Shown here piece by piece: positions 51,595 through 60,750 of a stretch of 64,000 nt of DNA. The stretch covers positions 1 to 64,000 of the forward strand of contig CAZMHI010000006.1 in the NCBI GenBank assembly GCA_964566055.1. The letters are read 5' to 3'. The notes under the pieces are model-generated. The model saw nothing but the letters and a program-made list of their open reading frames with translations, had not been told where the DNA came from and did not search any database. The DNA is from TMED23 sp964566055 (GTDB taxonomy: Bacteria; Pseudomonadota; Alphaproteobacteria; Rhodospirillales; UBA2165). Positions within the stretch are counted from its first letter, which is position 1; every line of letters begins with the position of its first letter. The translations under genes and the position numbers were made by a program.

Positions 51595-52845
51595 TTACAT
51601 CCGCCAAATGCCGCGGGTATCAATAACTTTCTTGCCGTCAAGAGCCGCTGTCTGATTTATATCTTTAAATTCCCGGTGGTCCGTCAATAAAAGCACCGTC
51701 TCGGCATTCTGCACAGCTTTTTCAAAAGGTAAAAGTGTTACATTTTTATGTTCTGCCAGGGAAGCCGGCAGCTCAGTTATATTTGGTTCCGCCACAAATA
51801 TTTCACCCGCGTGCATGCCGGCCAGTTTTTTGACAATTGCCATGGCCGGACTTTCCCGCAAATCATCAATATCGGCCTTATAGGCAAGTCCAAGACAGGC
51901 AATGGAGGACTCAGATGGTGCTGCTTCAAGAGTGCGCTCGATCACCCAGTCTGGTTTGCCGTCATTGACCCGGCGGGAGGCTTGGATGAGGGGCGTTTGT
52001 TCAGCAGCCGAATCGACAATAAACCAGGGATCAACGGCAATACAATGGCCGCCGACACCGGGGCCTGGCTTTAATATTTCGACCCTGGGGTGCAGATTGG
52101 CGAGACCAATCATCTCCCAGACATTGATATCCAGCTTATCGCAGACCAGCGACATTTCATTGGCGAAGGCAATATTGGTGTCACGGTAGGCGTTCTCGGC
52201 GAGTTTGACCAATTCCGCTGTCTGTGCATTGGTCAAATGACAGGAGCCATTAACGAAATGGCTATAAAGATCGCGTGCGCGCTGGCTGCACATATCGGAA
52301 AGCCCGCCAATCACCCGGTCATTATCTACCAGCTCGATCAGGACGCGGCCTGGCAGTACACGCTCCGGGCTGTGGGCGATATTGATATCGGGATCGCTAT
52401 TGTCTGATGCGGGAAAGCTTAGATCGGGCCGGGCTTCCGCCAGCCATTCGGCTATTTGCGCTGTCGTACCAACCGGTGAAGTCGATTCCAGCACCACCAG
52501 ATTGCCTTTGACGAGTACCGGCGCCAGCGCTTTCGTGGCCTGCTCCAGGTAAGTCAGATCGGGTTTGTTGTCTGCTTTAAACGGCGTCGGTACAGCGATG
52601 ATAAAAGCATCTGCCGGTTCCGGCGAGGTGGCGGCGCTAAGTTTTCCTAAACTGACAGCGCTTCGGACCAATATATCCAAATCCGGCTCGACGATATGAA
52701 TGTCGCCTTGATTAATGGTCTCAACTGTATCGCTATTTACATCGACACCAAGGACATCAATGCCGCGATTGGCGATAACCGCAGCGGTGGGCAGGCCGAC
52801 ATAGCCCAAACCGATAACCGAAACTTTGTTAAACTCAACTGTCAC
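51595..52845 (-). CDS. wecC: UDP-N-acetyl-D-mannosamine dehydrogenase
   Basis: About 416 residues of a UDP-sugar dehydrogenase. VSVIGLGYVGLPTAAVIANRG is the NAD loop, VVLESTSPVGTTAQIAEWL and KLAENAYRDTNIAFANE follow, and the catalytic Cys is in GPGVGGHCIAVDPWF. It oxidises UDP-ManNAc to UDP-ManNAcA. I place the start at the GTG 52845, which has GGAG seven bases upstream and overlaps the wecB stop by 11 bp; the longer frame from 52872 lacks this. ManNAcA supplies an acidic sugar to the locus. Confidence 0.94.
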   Translation of the reverse strand: MTVEFNKVSVIGLGYVGLPTAAVIANRGIDVLGVDVNSDTVETINQGDIHIVEPDLDILVRSAVSLGKLSAATSPEPADAFIIAVPTPFKADNKPDLTYLEQATKALAPVLVKGNLVVLESTSPVGTTAQIAEWLAEARPDLSFPASDNSDPDINIAHSPERVLPGRVLIELVDNDRVIGGLSDMCSQRARDLYSHFVNGSCHLTNAQTAELVKLAENAYRDTNIAFANEMSLVCDKLDINVWEMIGLANLHPRVEILKPGPGVGGHCIAVDPWFIVDSAAEQTPLIQASRRVNDGKPDWVIERTLEAAPSESSIACLGLAYKADIDDLRESPAMAIVKKLAGMHAGEIFVAEPNITELPASLAEHKNVTLLPFEKAVQNAETVLLLTDHREFKDINQTAALDGKKVIDTRGIWRM

Positions 52846-53956
52846 GCAGCAACTCCGATACAATTCGCTCACTCGCTTTGCCGTCGCCGTAGGGGTTATG
52901 CGCCTGCGACATTGTGCGGTAGTGATCTTGGTTATCCAGCAAAGCTAAGGTTTCTTCTACTATTTTCCCTTCATCCGTGCCAACAAGTTTGACCGTGCCG
53001 GCTTCAACCGCTTCCGGCCGTTCGGTGACATCACGCATTACCAGCACCGGCTTACCGAGCGAGGGCGCTTCTTCCTGAATGCCACCCGAATCGGTGATCA
53101 CCAGATGTGCCGCCTTCATCAAATAGACAAAGGGCAGATAGTCCAGTGGTTCAATCAGCTGAACATTAGCGAGACTTCCGAGCAGACGATTGACCGGCTC
53201 CTGAACGTTGGGATTGAGATGAACCGGATAGATGATCTGCACATCTTCACGCGCCGCCACTTGGGCGAGAGCCCGGCAAATGCGCTCAAAGCCATCGCCA
53301 AAATTCTCGCGGCGGTGACCGGTGACAAGAATTAGTTGTTTGGTTTTATCAAGTTCCGGCACATCTGAGGCGGCCTGATCATTGATGGCGGTATCGCTAT
53401 CGAGCCGCTCGCAAATTTGCAGCAGAGCATCGATGACCGTATTGCCGGTAACGATGATGCCGGCCTGCGGGGCACCGCTGGTCAGCAGATTTTGCTCAGC
53501 CGATTTTGTCGGCGCGAAATGCAAATCCGTAATCGTATCGGTCAGCCGCCGGTTCATCTCTTCCGGCCAGGGCGCGTAATTATCACCGGTGCGTAAGCCG
53601 GCCTCGACATGGCCAACAGAAATTTTTTGATAAAAAGCTGCCAGGGCGGCGACAAAACTCGTCGTCGTGTCACCATGTACCAGAACCCGGTCCGGCTGAT
53701 ATTCATTTAACACCCGCTCCAGCCCTTGGAGGGCGGTGGTGGTGATATGCATCAAGTCTTGATTTTTAGCCATGATATCGAGATCGAATTCAGGCTTAAT
53801 ATCAAACAGAGTGAGCACTTGATCGAGCATATCGCGATGCTGCGCAGTGACGCAGACGGCGTGCTCAATGCTGTTTTCAGCTTCGAGCGCCTTTACCACG
53901 GGCGCCATTTTAATCGCTTCCGGCCGGGTGCCAAATATTGAGAGTATTTTCACCAA
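52835..53956 (-). CDS. wecB: UDP-N-acetylglucosamine 2-epimerase (non-hydrolysing)
   Basis: A 373-residue GT-B-fold epimerase with the family start ILSIFGTRPEAIKMAPVV, VHGDTTTSFVAALAAFY, HVEAGLRTGDNYAPWPEEMNR, VTGHRRENFGDGF, and the late TDSGGIQEEAPSLGKPVL. It makes UDP-ManNAc for wecC. It is the first gene of the leftward run wecB-wecC-gmd-fcl. The 216-bp spacer to the next gene (54173) holds no named element. Confidence 0.96.
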   Translation of the reverse strand: MVKILSIFGTRPEAIKMAPVVKALEAENSIEHAVCVTAQHRDMLDQVLTLFDIKPEFDLDIMAKNQDLMHITTTALQGLERVLNEYQPDRVLVHGDTTTSFVAALAAFYQKISVGHVEAGLRTGDNYAPWPEEMNRRLTDTITDLHFAPTKSAEQNLLTSGAPQAGIIVTGNTVIDALLQICERLDSDTAINDQAASDVPELDKTKQLILVTGHRRENFGDGFERICRALAQVAAREDVQIIYPVHLNPNVQEPVNRLLGSLANVQLIEPLDYLPFVYLMKAAHLVITDSGGIQEEAPSLGKPVLVMRDVTERPEAVEAGTVKLVGTDEGKIVEETLALLDNQDHYRTMSQAHNPYGDGKASERIVSELLRDS

Positions 53957-54172
53957 TTCTGCCTAGTGTAATTCAAGTTTCGAAAGTCTAAATTTTCCAA
54001 TATATAGAGTGAATAAAGTGCTCCCGTACTAATCGCAAGGGCGATTCTGTTTGGAAAGTCATTGAATCATAACTATTTTTTCAATTAAGTTCTATTGTTT
54101 GAATAATTATAAGCCGCTAAGTTTTATAAGCCCTGCCTAATTCTGGCTATTTTTGCGGGGTAGGGTATCGGG

Positions 54173-54874
54173 ATGAAAATTCGGTTGATGAAAAAAATAT
54201 TGCTGATTCTTGGCATGTTGGCCGTCGGGATGGGTTCCGCCCGCGCTGAAACCGGCTTTCTTGGTCTTGAAGTTCAAGGTTTTGATAAAAAAGTAGCCAA
54301 AATCCTGGGCCAGATCGATCAAAACGGCGTCTTGGTTAAAAATGTCGCCATTGGTGAAGCGGGCGCTATTGCAGGTTTTCGCCGCGGTGATCTGATCATC
54401 GAATTTAACCGCCAGAAAATTAGAAATTTCGATGCCTTGTTGAAGCAAGTCATCAAAACCAAACCAGGGCAGAAAATCCCGGTGACGGTAAAACGCAACG
54501 GCCGCACGGTGAAACTGCAATTGCAATCGGGTAGGCGTCCGGCTTCTTGGAAAGTCGCCAAAGGGGCTTTCGCCAATTATCCTGATATCGGCATCACTGT
54601 TTCCAGCATTACTAAGAAAGTGCGGGAACGGTTTGCCCTTCGCTGGGACTCAATCGGGATTGTCGTCACTTTGGTTGATAGCAAAAGTAAAGTTGTCGCC
54701 ACTGGGTTAAAACCTGGTGATGTAATCGTACAGGCTAATCTCAAAGAAATTTGGCAGCCAAAACAGCTGACAAAAATTATTACCGCAGCGAAAAATAGTG
54801 GTAAATCGGAAATCTTAATTCTAATCGAAAGCCCGCACGGTCTCCGCTATTCCCTGCTGCCTCTCAAAAAATAG
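54173..54874 (+). CDS. Periplasmic double-PDZ protein without protease domain
   Basis: A 233-residue protein with a Sec signal peptide (hydrophobic core about 9-20, cleavage near SARA) and two PDZ domains (about 26-115 and 135-230). Both show the carboxylate-binding loop region and the glycine-rich FRRGDLIIEFN / LKPGDVIVQAN strands, as in DegP/HtrA C-termini, but no trypsin-like catalytic domain is present. It may bind C-termini of other proteins or act as an adaptor for a separate protease. It converges with the DsbA-like gene, stops 15 bp apart. Confidence 0.8.
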   Translation: MKIRLMKKILLILGMLAVGMGSARAETGFLGLEVQGFDKKVAKILGQIDQNGVLVKNVAIGEAGAIAGFRRGDLIIEFNRQKIRNFDALLKQVIKTKPGQKIPVTVKRNGRTVKLQLQSGRRPASWKVAKGAFANYPDIGITVSSITKKVRERFALRWDSIGIVVTLVDSKSKVVATGLKPGDVIVQANLKEIWQPKQLTKIITAAKNSGKSEILILIESPHGLRYSLLPLKK

Positions 54875-54889
54875 TTGTAGTAGTAGCCT

Positions 54890-55684
54890 CTAGCCTTTGC
54901 GTGCCTGGGCGACGAGGTTTTTAAAGGTCGCCATATCAGCGGCGCCAGGGTAAATCTGATTACCGATAATAAAGCCCGGTGTGCCGGTGATCCCCAAACG
55001 TTGGGCGAGCTCTCGATTGCCGTTAATAATTTGGCTGATCTTGGTTGAGTGCATATCTTTTTTCAATCGCTTCGTGTCGAGGCCAAACTTTTTCGCCATC
55101 CGCATGATCCGGCTTTCTGAAAAGCCGCCGCGTGCATTAATAAATTCGGCGTGTAACTCGACATATTTTGATTTGTCTTGAAGCCAGGAGGCCAGGGCAG
55201 CGCGGGCCGCAAGTTCTGATTGCGGTGATAGAATAGGGAACTCTTTGAAGACGTAGCGGATATTTTTATCTTCTTCGAGGAGTTTTTTGACCGTCGGAAA
55301 AACCCGTTTGCAGAAACCGCAATTGTAGTCGAAAAACTCGACAATGGTGACATCGCCTTTGGGATTGCCGCCAATTGGTGAAGTCGGGTCATTATAAATC
55401 ATCTCCCGATAGGTCACGAGGTTCTTTAAACCCCGCTCTCGCTCTTGCTGGCGATCCCGAGCCTGCATAGCGCGGATGGACTCGATGATTATTTCCGGAT
55501 TTTCGCGCAAATAGTCACCGATAATTTTCTCAATTTCTTTTTTTTGTGTGGTGTTAAATGGTGTAGTCGAACTTTGCGCTTGTACTTTGGAGGTTAGGCC
55601 AATTGAAGCAGCCAGTAAGCAGAAGCCGGTGATGGTCAAAAATTCTAAAATGCTCTTTTTCATAAATAATGACTCATGTTTCAA
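54890..55684 (-). CDS. DsbA-family thiol:disulfide oxidoreductase (thioredoxin fold)
   Basis: A 264-residue exported protein with an N-terminal hydrophobic signal, then a helical region, and a DsbA/DsbG-type thioredoxin domain with the active-site C-G-F-C in FFDYNCGFCKRVFP and cis-Pro in GITGTPGFIIG. The start is TTG at 55684 with a GGGAGAG site five bases upstream; the ATG at 55663 has no such site. It acts in periplasmic disulfide handling. Confidence 0.9.
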   Translation of the reverse strand: MKHESLFMKKSILEFLTITGFCLLAASIGLTSKVQAQSSTTPFNTTQKKEIEKIIGDYLRENPEIIIESIRAMQARDRQQERERGLKNLVTYREMIYNDPTSPIGGNPKGDVTIVEFFDYNCGFCKRVFPTVKKLLEEDKNIRYVFKEFPILSPQSELAARAALASWLQDKSKYVELHAEFINARGGFSESRIMRMAKKFGLDTKRLKKDMHSTKISQIINGNRELAQRLGITGTPGFIIGNQIYPGAADMATFKNLVAQARKG

Positions 55685-55766
55685 TTTCTCTCCCTGTTTT
55701 CTACAAGAGAGAGTGTGGTCATTGCACGCAAAATTGAATCAATTCACGCAAATGTAATAGCAGCAA

Positions 55767-56483
55767 TTATTTAGACAGCACGAAATCAGCGAAAGCGGCG
55801 CTGGTTGGAATAGCACTTTTTCGGGTGGCGAAACCGGCAAACATAATTCGAACTTGATCAAATTCGTCTTTCGGCCAGAGGCGCTTATAAAGCTGGGCGA
55901 GGTCGATATTCTCCGTATGCCACTTATCGGTATTATCGATGCCGCCACGAGCAATATATTTTGGCAATTTGGCAGAGTGTTCAATGGTGCCGCGAAGGAG
56001 GCCATTGCGATGCCAAATGATTGAAATGGCACGATCAAACGGTGGCGTAATTTTACCGAGGTAAACCATCGGCTGGCTGCCCCAACTGCCGCTTTTAGGG
56101 TCACCGCCATGAAAACCAATAATCAGACGAATCGGAAATTCTTCACCTTGGAAAGAGGGCACATTCCACGACCAGCTTAAATATGGAGCTGCCAGCAAGC
56201 TGGCTCGCGTGCGTTTGGCGAATAGATATCTATGAGAGCCCGCAGAAATGTTTAACGCAGGTGAGCCATCAATGCGCTCAATGCTAAGACGGCTCGTCAA
56301 AAAAGCTGATTTATCCAATCCGTCGACAAACCATTCCTCCGGCAAATTTGTTTTCGTTAAAGCAGAGGAGGGGCCGAATATTTCGAGATAGCCTTCCGGG
56401 CTGATGCTCTTGGTGGGAATAGCACAGCTTGAAACCAGTAAGATGATTGCTATTCCAAATAGCTTTGGGGAATTAGCTGGCAT
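55767..56483 (-). CDS. DUF3047-family lipoprotein
   Basis: A 238-residue protein with a lipobox (LLVSSCAIP, Cys near residue 20) after a hydrophobic signal, so it is probably membrane-anchored. The body carries DUF3047 features: LSWSWNVPSFQGEEFPIRL and a DEFDQVRIMFAGFATRK tail. The family function is unknown to me. It lies 12 bp after the M48 protease gene stop and may share its operon. Confidence 0.75.
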   Translation of the reverse strand: MPANSPKLFGIAIILLVSSCAIPTKSISPEGYLEIFGPSSALTKTNLPEEWFVDGLDKSAFLTSRLSIERIDGSPALNISAGSHRYLFAKRTRASLLAAPYLSWSWNVPSFQGEEFPIRLIIGFHGGDPKSGSWGSQPMVYLGKITPPFDRAISIIWHRNGLLRGTIEHSAKLPKYIARGGIDNTDKWHTENIDLAQLYKRLWPKDEFDQVRIMFAGFATRKSAIPTSAAFADFVLSK

Positions 56484-56495
56484 ACCACTCTTGGC

Positions 56496-57875
56496 CTATT
56501 TCTTGTTCTTTAAATTTCCCTGAGCTGCCGTAACAATATCTTCGGCCCGCAGCCAATCAGGTGAGCCGCGTTTTAACAGTTTTTTTGCCCGCTCAGCGAT
56601 GCCGATAGCGTCGCGGAAGCGCCCTTGCAAAATTGCTTCTTCCGCTAATGCCCGCGAGCTTTTGCCCATTTTACCGAGTCGCCCGTAAGCAATACCAAGC
56701 TGGCGCCAGACTGAAGGCCGCTCTGCATCCCGATCAACAGAATAGAGTAAATTCTCAACGGCTTGCATAAGTAGCCCCCGGTTTTTGACGTCAACGCCGG
56801 ACATTTCTATTTGAGCGTGGGCCAGCTGGGCTTTCAATATCGCTGAGTTTGGCAGCAAATCGACAGATTTCTGATAGGATGGCAGTGCCAGTTCAAGCTT
56901 GCCGTTCTCAAAATAAATTTGACCTTTAAGCTCATGGTAATAGGCATCATTGGGGAATTTGGCGATAAGTGTATCAATTAGGCCGATCGCTTTTTTAAGA
57001 TTGGGTTGACGGTAATAGGCGATAGATCGGGCGTATAGGGCATCCAGCGAATTGTTGCCTTCAGGATAGGCCTGCAGCGTCCGCGCCAAGCCTTGGGTAA
57101 AACCGATTAATTTTGCCTTCATGCGGGCGTGACTCACGCGTGAAGATTCTGGGATCGGTTTATCGGCCAAGCGCGATTGTTCCAGGTGATGGCGTAGCGA
57201 ATCAATACGGTCCCGAGTTAGTGGGTGTGTGCGCACATAGGGGTCTTGGTTGCGGGCGCTTAATAATTCCTGATCCTCCAGCACTTCCATAAATTCAAGC
57301 AAACCCTGGGCCGATTGTCCGGTGCGATCCAAAAATCGTAAACCAGCGCGATCTGCAGCTGATTCCTGGGTGCGACTAAAACTTAAATATTGTTTTACAC
57401 CTATTTGGCTGCCCAATTGTATCGCCGCGGCGCCGGCATCGGGCCGACCTGCGATGATCGCCGCTCCACCCAATAGATAGCCCAGCATCACCGCCGCCGA
57501 GACGTCTTTCTGGGCGGTTGCCGCCTTAATAAGATGGCCGCCGGATATATGGCCTATTTCGTGAGCCAGCACGCCGATGATTTGGCCGGCATTTTGGCTT
57601 TTCATAAGGAGCCCGGTATTGATAAATATTTGCTGGCCAGCGGCAACGAATGCATTGAGCGTGTTGTCATTTACGATATGAATGCGTATGGATGATGGTT
57701 CAAGCCCGGCAGCTTCTAATAGTGGCGTTGCATAGCTGCGAATGGTATTTTCAATTTCGGCGTCACGGATCATTGAAATGGCTTTGGCATCAGCGCGGGA
57801 CGGCAAAATGATAGTTACTGAGCCAAGAAATAAGATGAGCAAAGAGAAGACGAATAAGTAGATGCGGTATTTCAA
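56496..57875 (-). CDS. Periplasmic M48 metalloprotease with TPR domain (BepA/YfgC-like)
   Basis: A 459-residue protein with a signal peptide, a peptidase domain carrying the zinc motif HEIGHISGGH near residue 105 and a third ligand region RTQESAADRAGLRFLD, and a C-terminal TPR array (about 270-455). BepA chaperones and degrades outer-membrane proteins, including LptD, in the periplasm. The start is TTG at 57875 with a GGGG site; no ATG would give the signal peptide. The start region overlaps the divergent gene at 57862 by 14 bp. Confidence 0.9.
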   Translation of the reverse strand: MKYRIYLFVFSLLILFLGSVTIILPSRADAKAISMIRDAEIENTIRSYATPLLEAAGLEPSSIRIHIVNDNTLNAFVAAGQQIFINTGLLMKSQNAGQIIGVLAHEIGHISGGHLIKAATAQKDVSAAVMLGYLLGGAAIIAGRPDAGAAAIQLGSQIGVKQYLSFSRTQESAADRAGLRFLDRTGQSAQGLLEFMEVLEDQELLSARNQDPYVRTHPLTRDRIDSLRHHLEQSRLADKPIPESSRVSHARMKAKLIGFTQGLARTLQAYPEGNNSLDALYARSIAYYRQPNLKKAIGLIDTLIAKFPNDAYYHELKGQIYFENGKLELALPSYQKSVDLLPNSAILKAQLAHAQIEMSGVDVKNRGLLMQAVENLLYSVDRDAERPSVWRQLGIAYGRLGKMGKSSRALAEEAILQGRFRDAIGIAERAKKLLKRGSPDWLRAEDIVTAAQGNLKNKK

Positions 57876-59595
57876 TAGTTTAGCCCCATATCTGCGCTTT
57901 TGTATTGATAAAGCATATAGGCAAGGTAGTTCTCGTAAACCCCGGCGTCAAATCACTGGTGGTTTAACGGCCAATTTGACTCGAAAATTATTGAGTTGTG
58001 CTTCGCTTTTAGGGTTAGCCGCCATCCTGACAGCTTGTGGCGGCCCCAAGGAAAAACTCGGATCTGAAGGGCATGTGCTGGGCTTTATCGGCGGCGTCGC
58101 AGCGGATGAACCGCGCGCCGTATTGGAAGGCCAAAAAATATTATCAGCTGGCGGTCATGCTGCAGATGCGGCGACAGCAGTATATTTTACCTTGGCCGCA
58201 ACTTTGCCGTCGAAGGCCAGTTTGGGCGGCGGCGGTGTGTGCATGGTCCATGATCGCAAAACCAAGAAAATTGAGGCGCTGGATTTTTTGAGCCGTATAC
58301 CGGGCACTATTCCAGCCTCTGCCTCCCGGCCTAGTGCTGTACCTGGAAATCCGCTTGGCATATTCGCCCTCCACACCCGCTATGGCCGCTTTCAGTGGGC
58401 TCAGCTGGTTTCAATCGGTGAAAAATTGGCACGCTTTGGAACGCAGGCTTCGCGCTCGTTAATTACTGATTTAAAACCGGTTGCGGGAGCCTTGGTTGCT
58501 GATCAGGGGGCTCGTAAGGTCTTTCTTCAGGCGAATGGTCAGGTTATTGGCGAAGGCAATTTCATGCGGCAAATAGATTTGGCGGGAACCTTGTCTAATC
58601 TCCGCGCTAAGGGACCCGCTGATTTTTATCAAGGTAAATTTGCCCGCCTGCTGGTTGAAGGTGTGCGCCATGCCGGAGGCTCATTATCACTCGAAGATTT
58701 GCGCGCCTTTAAACCCCAATGGAAAACACCATTGGTGAAAAAATTCGGCTTTCATCAGGTTCATTTCATGCCGCCACCTGCTTCCGGTGGCTTGGTTGCG
58801 GCACAGATGTTCGGCATGCTGGAAGAAGGCGATCTATTTGAAGATGCTTCGGCGGCAGAAAAATATCATGTACTGGCTGAAACGGCGTTGCGTTCTTACG
58901 GTGACCGTGAGGCGTGGTTGCGGGATAATTTTTCGATTGCCCATCCGACAGAGACGCTTATTTCAGACCGCCATTTAGAGAATTTAATCAGTAATTACCG
59001 GGCCAACCGTCATCTTTCGCCGCGGGCTTTTCAGCCCCCACCGAAGCAGCGCGCAGAGAATGCCTCGGCGACCAGCTTCGTTGTCGTTGACCGGGAAGGT
59101 TCAGCGGTCGCTTGTGCTTTTACCATGAATAATAATTTCGGTACTGGCAGGATGGCGCGGGGGACTGGAATCGTATTGGCGGCAGCACCGACAAGTCGCG
59201 GGAAGGGGCCAACAGCGCTCGGGCCAGTAATGGTGCACAACAGGAACTCGGAAACCTTATTTTTCGTCGGTGCGGCGGCGGGTGGAATCGCAGCGCCAAC
59301 TGCCCTTATGAACGTCTTTGCCCGCTCTGTGCTGGCAAATGAAAAACTTAATCGGGCGATGACTGCGAGCCGTATTCATCATGGCGGGGCGCCGGATATT
59401 ACCTTCCATGAGCCGAATTTACCAAAATCGATTACCGCCTATCTCCGGGAGCGCGGTCATCAGGTTGCCGCGACGCCGGTTCTTGGATTGGTGAATGCCG
59501 TTTCATGCCCTGGCGGATTGCCGCGTGATCCCGGAAGTTGCACAATAATGTCCGACCCCCGTGGCAGCGGCTTGGCTGCCAGTGCGAGCGAGTAA
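57862..59595 (+). CDS. Gamma-glutamyltransferase-family lipoprotein
   Basis: A 577-residue Ntn-hydrolase of the GGT fold. A lipobox LLGLAAILTACGG (Cys near residue 59) implies membrane anchoring. Landmarks are HAADAATAVYFTLAATLP and SLGGGGVCMVHD, and the self-processing Thr is T404 in SATSFVVVDREGSAVACAF. Canonical GGTs have a TTH(Y/F)SVVD motif there, so the flank is diverged. The ATG at 57862 gives an unusually long basic N-terminus; TTG 57976 would give a normal lipoprotein signal. It overlaps the divergent M48 start by 14 bp and ends 3 bp before the aminotransferase gene. Confidence 0.85.
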   Translation: MRYFNSLAPYLRFCIDKAYRQGSSRKPRRQITGGLTANLTRKLLSCASLLGLAAILTACGGPKEKLGSEGHVLGFIGGVAADEPRAVLEGQKILSAGGHAADAATAVYFTLAATLPSKASLGGGGVCMVHDRKTKKIEALDFLSRIPGTIPASASRPSAVPGNPLGIFALHTRYGRFQWAQLVSIGEKLARFGTQASRSLITDLKPVAGALVADQGARKVFLQANGQVIGEGNFMRQIDLAGTLSNLRAKGPADFYQGKFARLLVEGVRHAGGSLSLEDLRAFKPQWKTPLVKKFGFHQVHFMPPPASGGLVAAQMFGMLEEGDLFEDASAAEKYHVLAETALRSYGDREAWLRDNFSIAHPTETLISDRHLENLISNYRANRHLSPRAFQPPPKQRAENASATSFVVVDREGSAVACAFTMNNNFGTGRMARGTGIVLAAAPTSRGKGPTALGPVMVHNRNSETLFFVGAAAGGIAAPTALMNVFARSVLANEKLNRAMTASRIHHGGAPDITFHEPNLPKSITAYLRERGHQVAATPVLGLVNAVSCPGGLPRDPGSCTIMSDPRGSGLAASASE

Positions 59596-59598
59596 AGT

Positions 59599-60750
59599 AT
59601 GACGCTGAAAATAGCCGAGCGGGGCGTTATTCCGCCCTTTATCGTCATGGATGTGATGAGCGCCGCCAATGAGCGGGCTGCCAGCGGCAAAGATGTCTTG
59701 CATCTTGAAGTCGGTCAACCCAGCACCTCGGCGCCTAAAGCCGTGCTTGAGGCGGCTAAGCAAGTTTTGGAGACAGATTTACTCGGCTATACCGATGCCC
59801 TTGGGGTGCCGCCACTGCGCGAACGTCTGGCATCCTATTATCAGGACTATTATGGCATCACCGTGCCGATGGAGCGGATTATTGTTACGACCGGATCATC
59901 TGGCGCATTTATGCTTTCATTTTTGGCGTCATTTGATCATGGAGACAAAGTCGGGCTCGCTACGCCAAGCTATCCGGCTTACAAGAATATCCTCCGCGCC
60001 CTCGGTGTTGAAATCATTGATATCCCGGTTGGGCCTGATACTGCATTCCAGCCGACAGCGGAAATTTTGGCTGATTTGGGTGTTCAGCTTGATGGCTTGA
60101 TTGTTGCCAGCCCGTCTAACCCAACCGGTAGTATGCTGTCAGCCGAGGCGCTCGAAGATAATGTCCAGTGGTGCGATGCTAACAGTGTACGCCTGATATC
60201 CGATGAGATTTACCATGGCATCACCTATGGCGGGAAAGCGAGCACAGCACTTTCTTTCGGTGACAATGCTATCATCGTGAATAGCTTTTCAAAATACTTT
60301 TCGATGACCGGCTGGCGTTTGGGCTGGATGATCGTGCCGGAAAATATGATTAGAGCAGCCGAATGTCTGGCTCAAAATTTGTTCATATCACCGCCGACAT
60401 TATCCCAATTGGCGACAATTTCAGTCTTTGATTGTTTTGATGAATTAGATGCCAATGTGGCGCGCTACGCCGAAAACAGGGCATTGCTGCTGGAGGAATT
60501 GCCCAAAGCTGGTCTCGATCAATTGGCCCCATCGGATGGCGCCTTTTACATTTATGCCGATGTGACGCGATTCACCAATGACAGCCAGGCTTTTTGTCAA
60601 AAAGTACTTGCTGAAACCGGAGTGGCCATCACGCCCGGTGTCGATTTTGATACCGAACGCGGCTCACAATTTGTCAGATTTTCGTATGCCGGCGCTACTG
60701 CCGATATGGCAGCGGCGGCGGATCGTCTTGGTGAATTTCTTAGCGATTAA
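59599..60750 (+). CDS. Class I/II pyridoxal-phosphate aminotransferase
   Basis: A 383-residue fold-type I aminotransferase. The PLP-Lys motif is VNSFSKYFSMTGWRLGW near residue 235; other landmarks are SPSNPTGSMLS and the C-terminal FVRFSYAGATADM. It is most like aspartate/aromatic-type transaminases. Substrate unclear. It starts 3 bp after the GGT-like gene and converges with the RNase E gene (4-bp overlap). Confidence 0.9.
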   Translation: MTLKIAERGVIPPFIVMDVMSAANERAASGKDVLHLEVGQPSTSAPKAVLEAAKQVLETDLLGYTDALGVPPLRERLASYYQDYYGITVPMERIIVTTGSSGAFMLSFLASFDHGDKVGLATPSYPAYKNILRALGVEIIDIPVGPDTAFQPTAEILADLGVQLDGLIVASPSNPTGSMLSAEALEDNVQWCDANSVRLISDEIYHGITYGGKASTALSFGDNAIIVNSFSKYFSMTGWRLGWMIVPENMIRAAECLAQNLFISPPTLSQLATISVFDCFDELDANVARYAENRALLLEELPKAGLDQLAPSDGAFYIYADVTRFTNDSQAFCQKVLAETGVAITPGVDFDTERGSQFVRFSYAGATADMAAAADRLGEFLSD

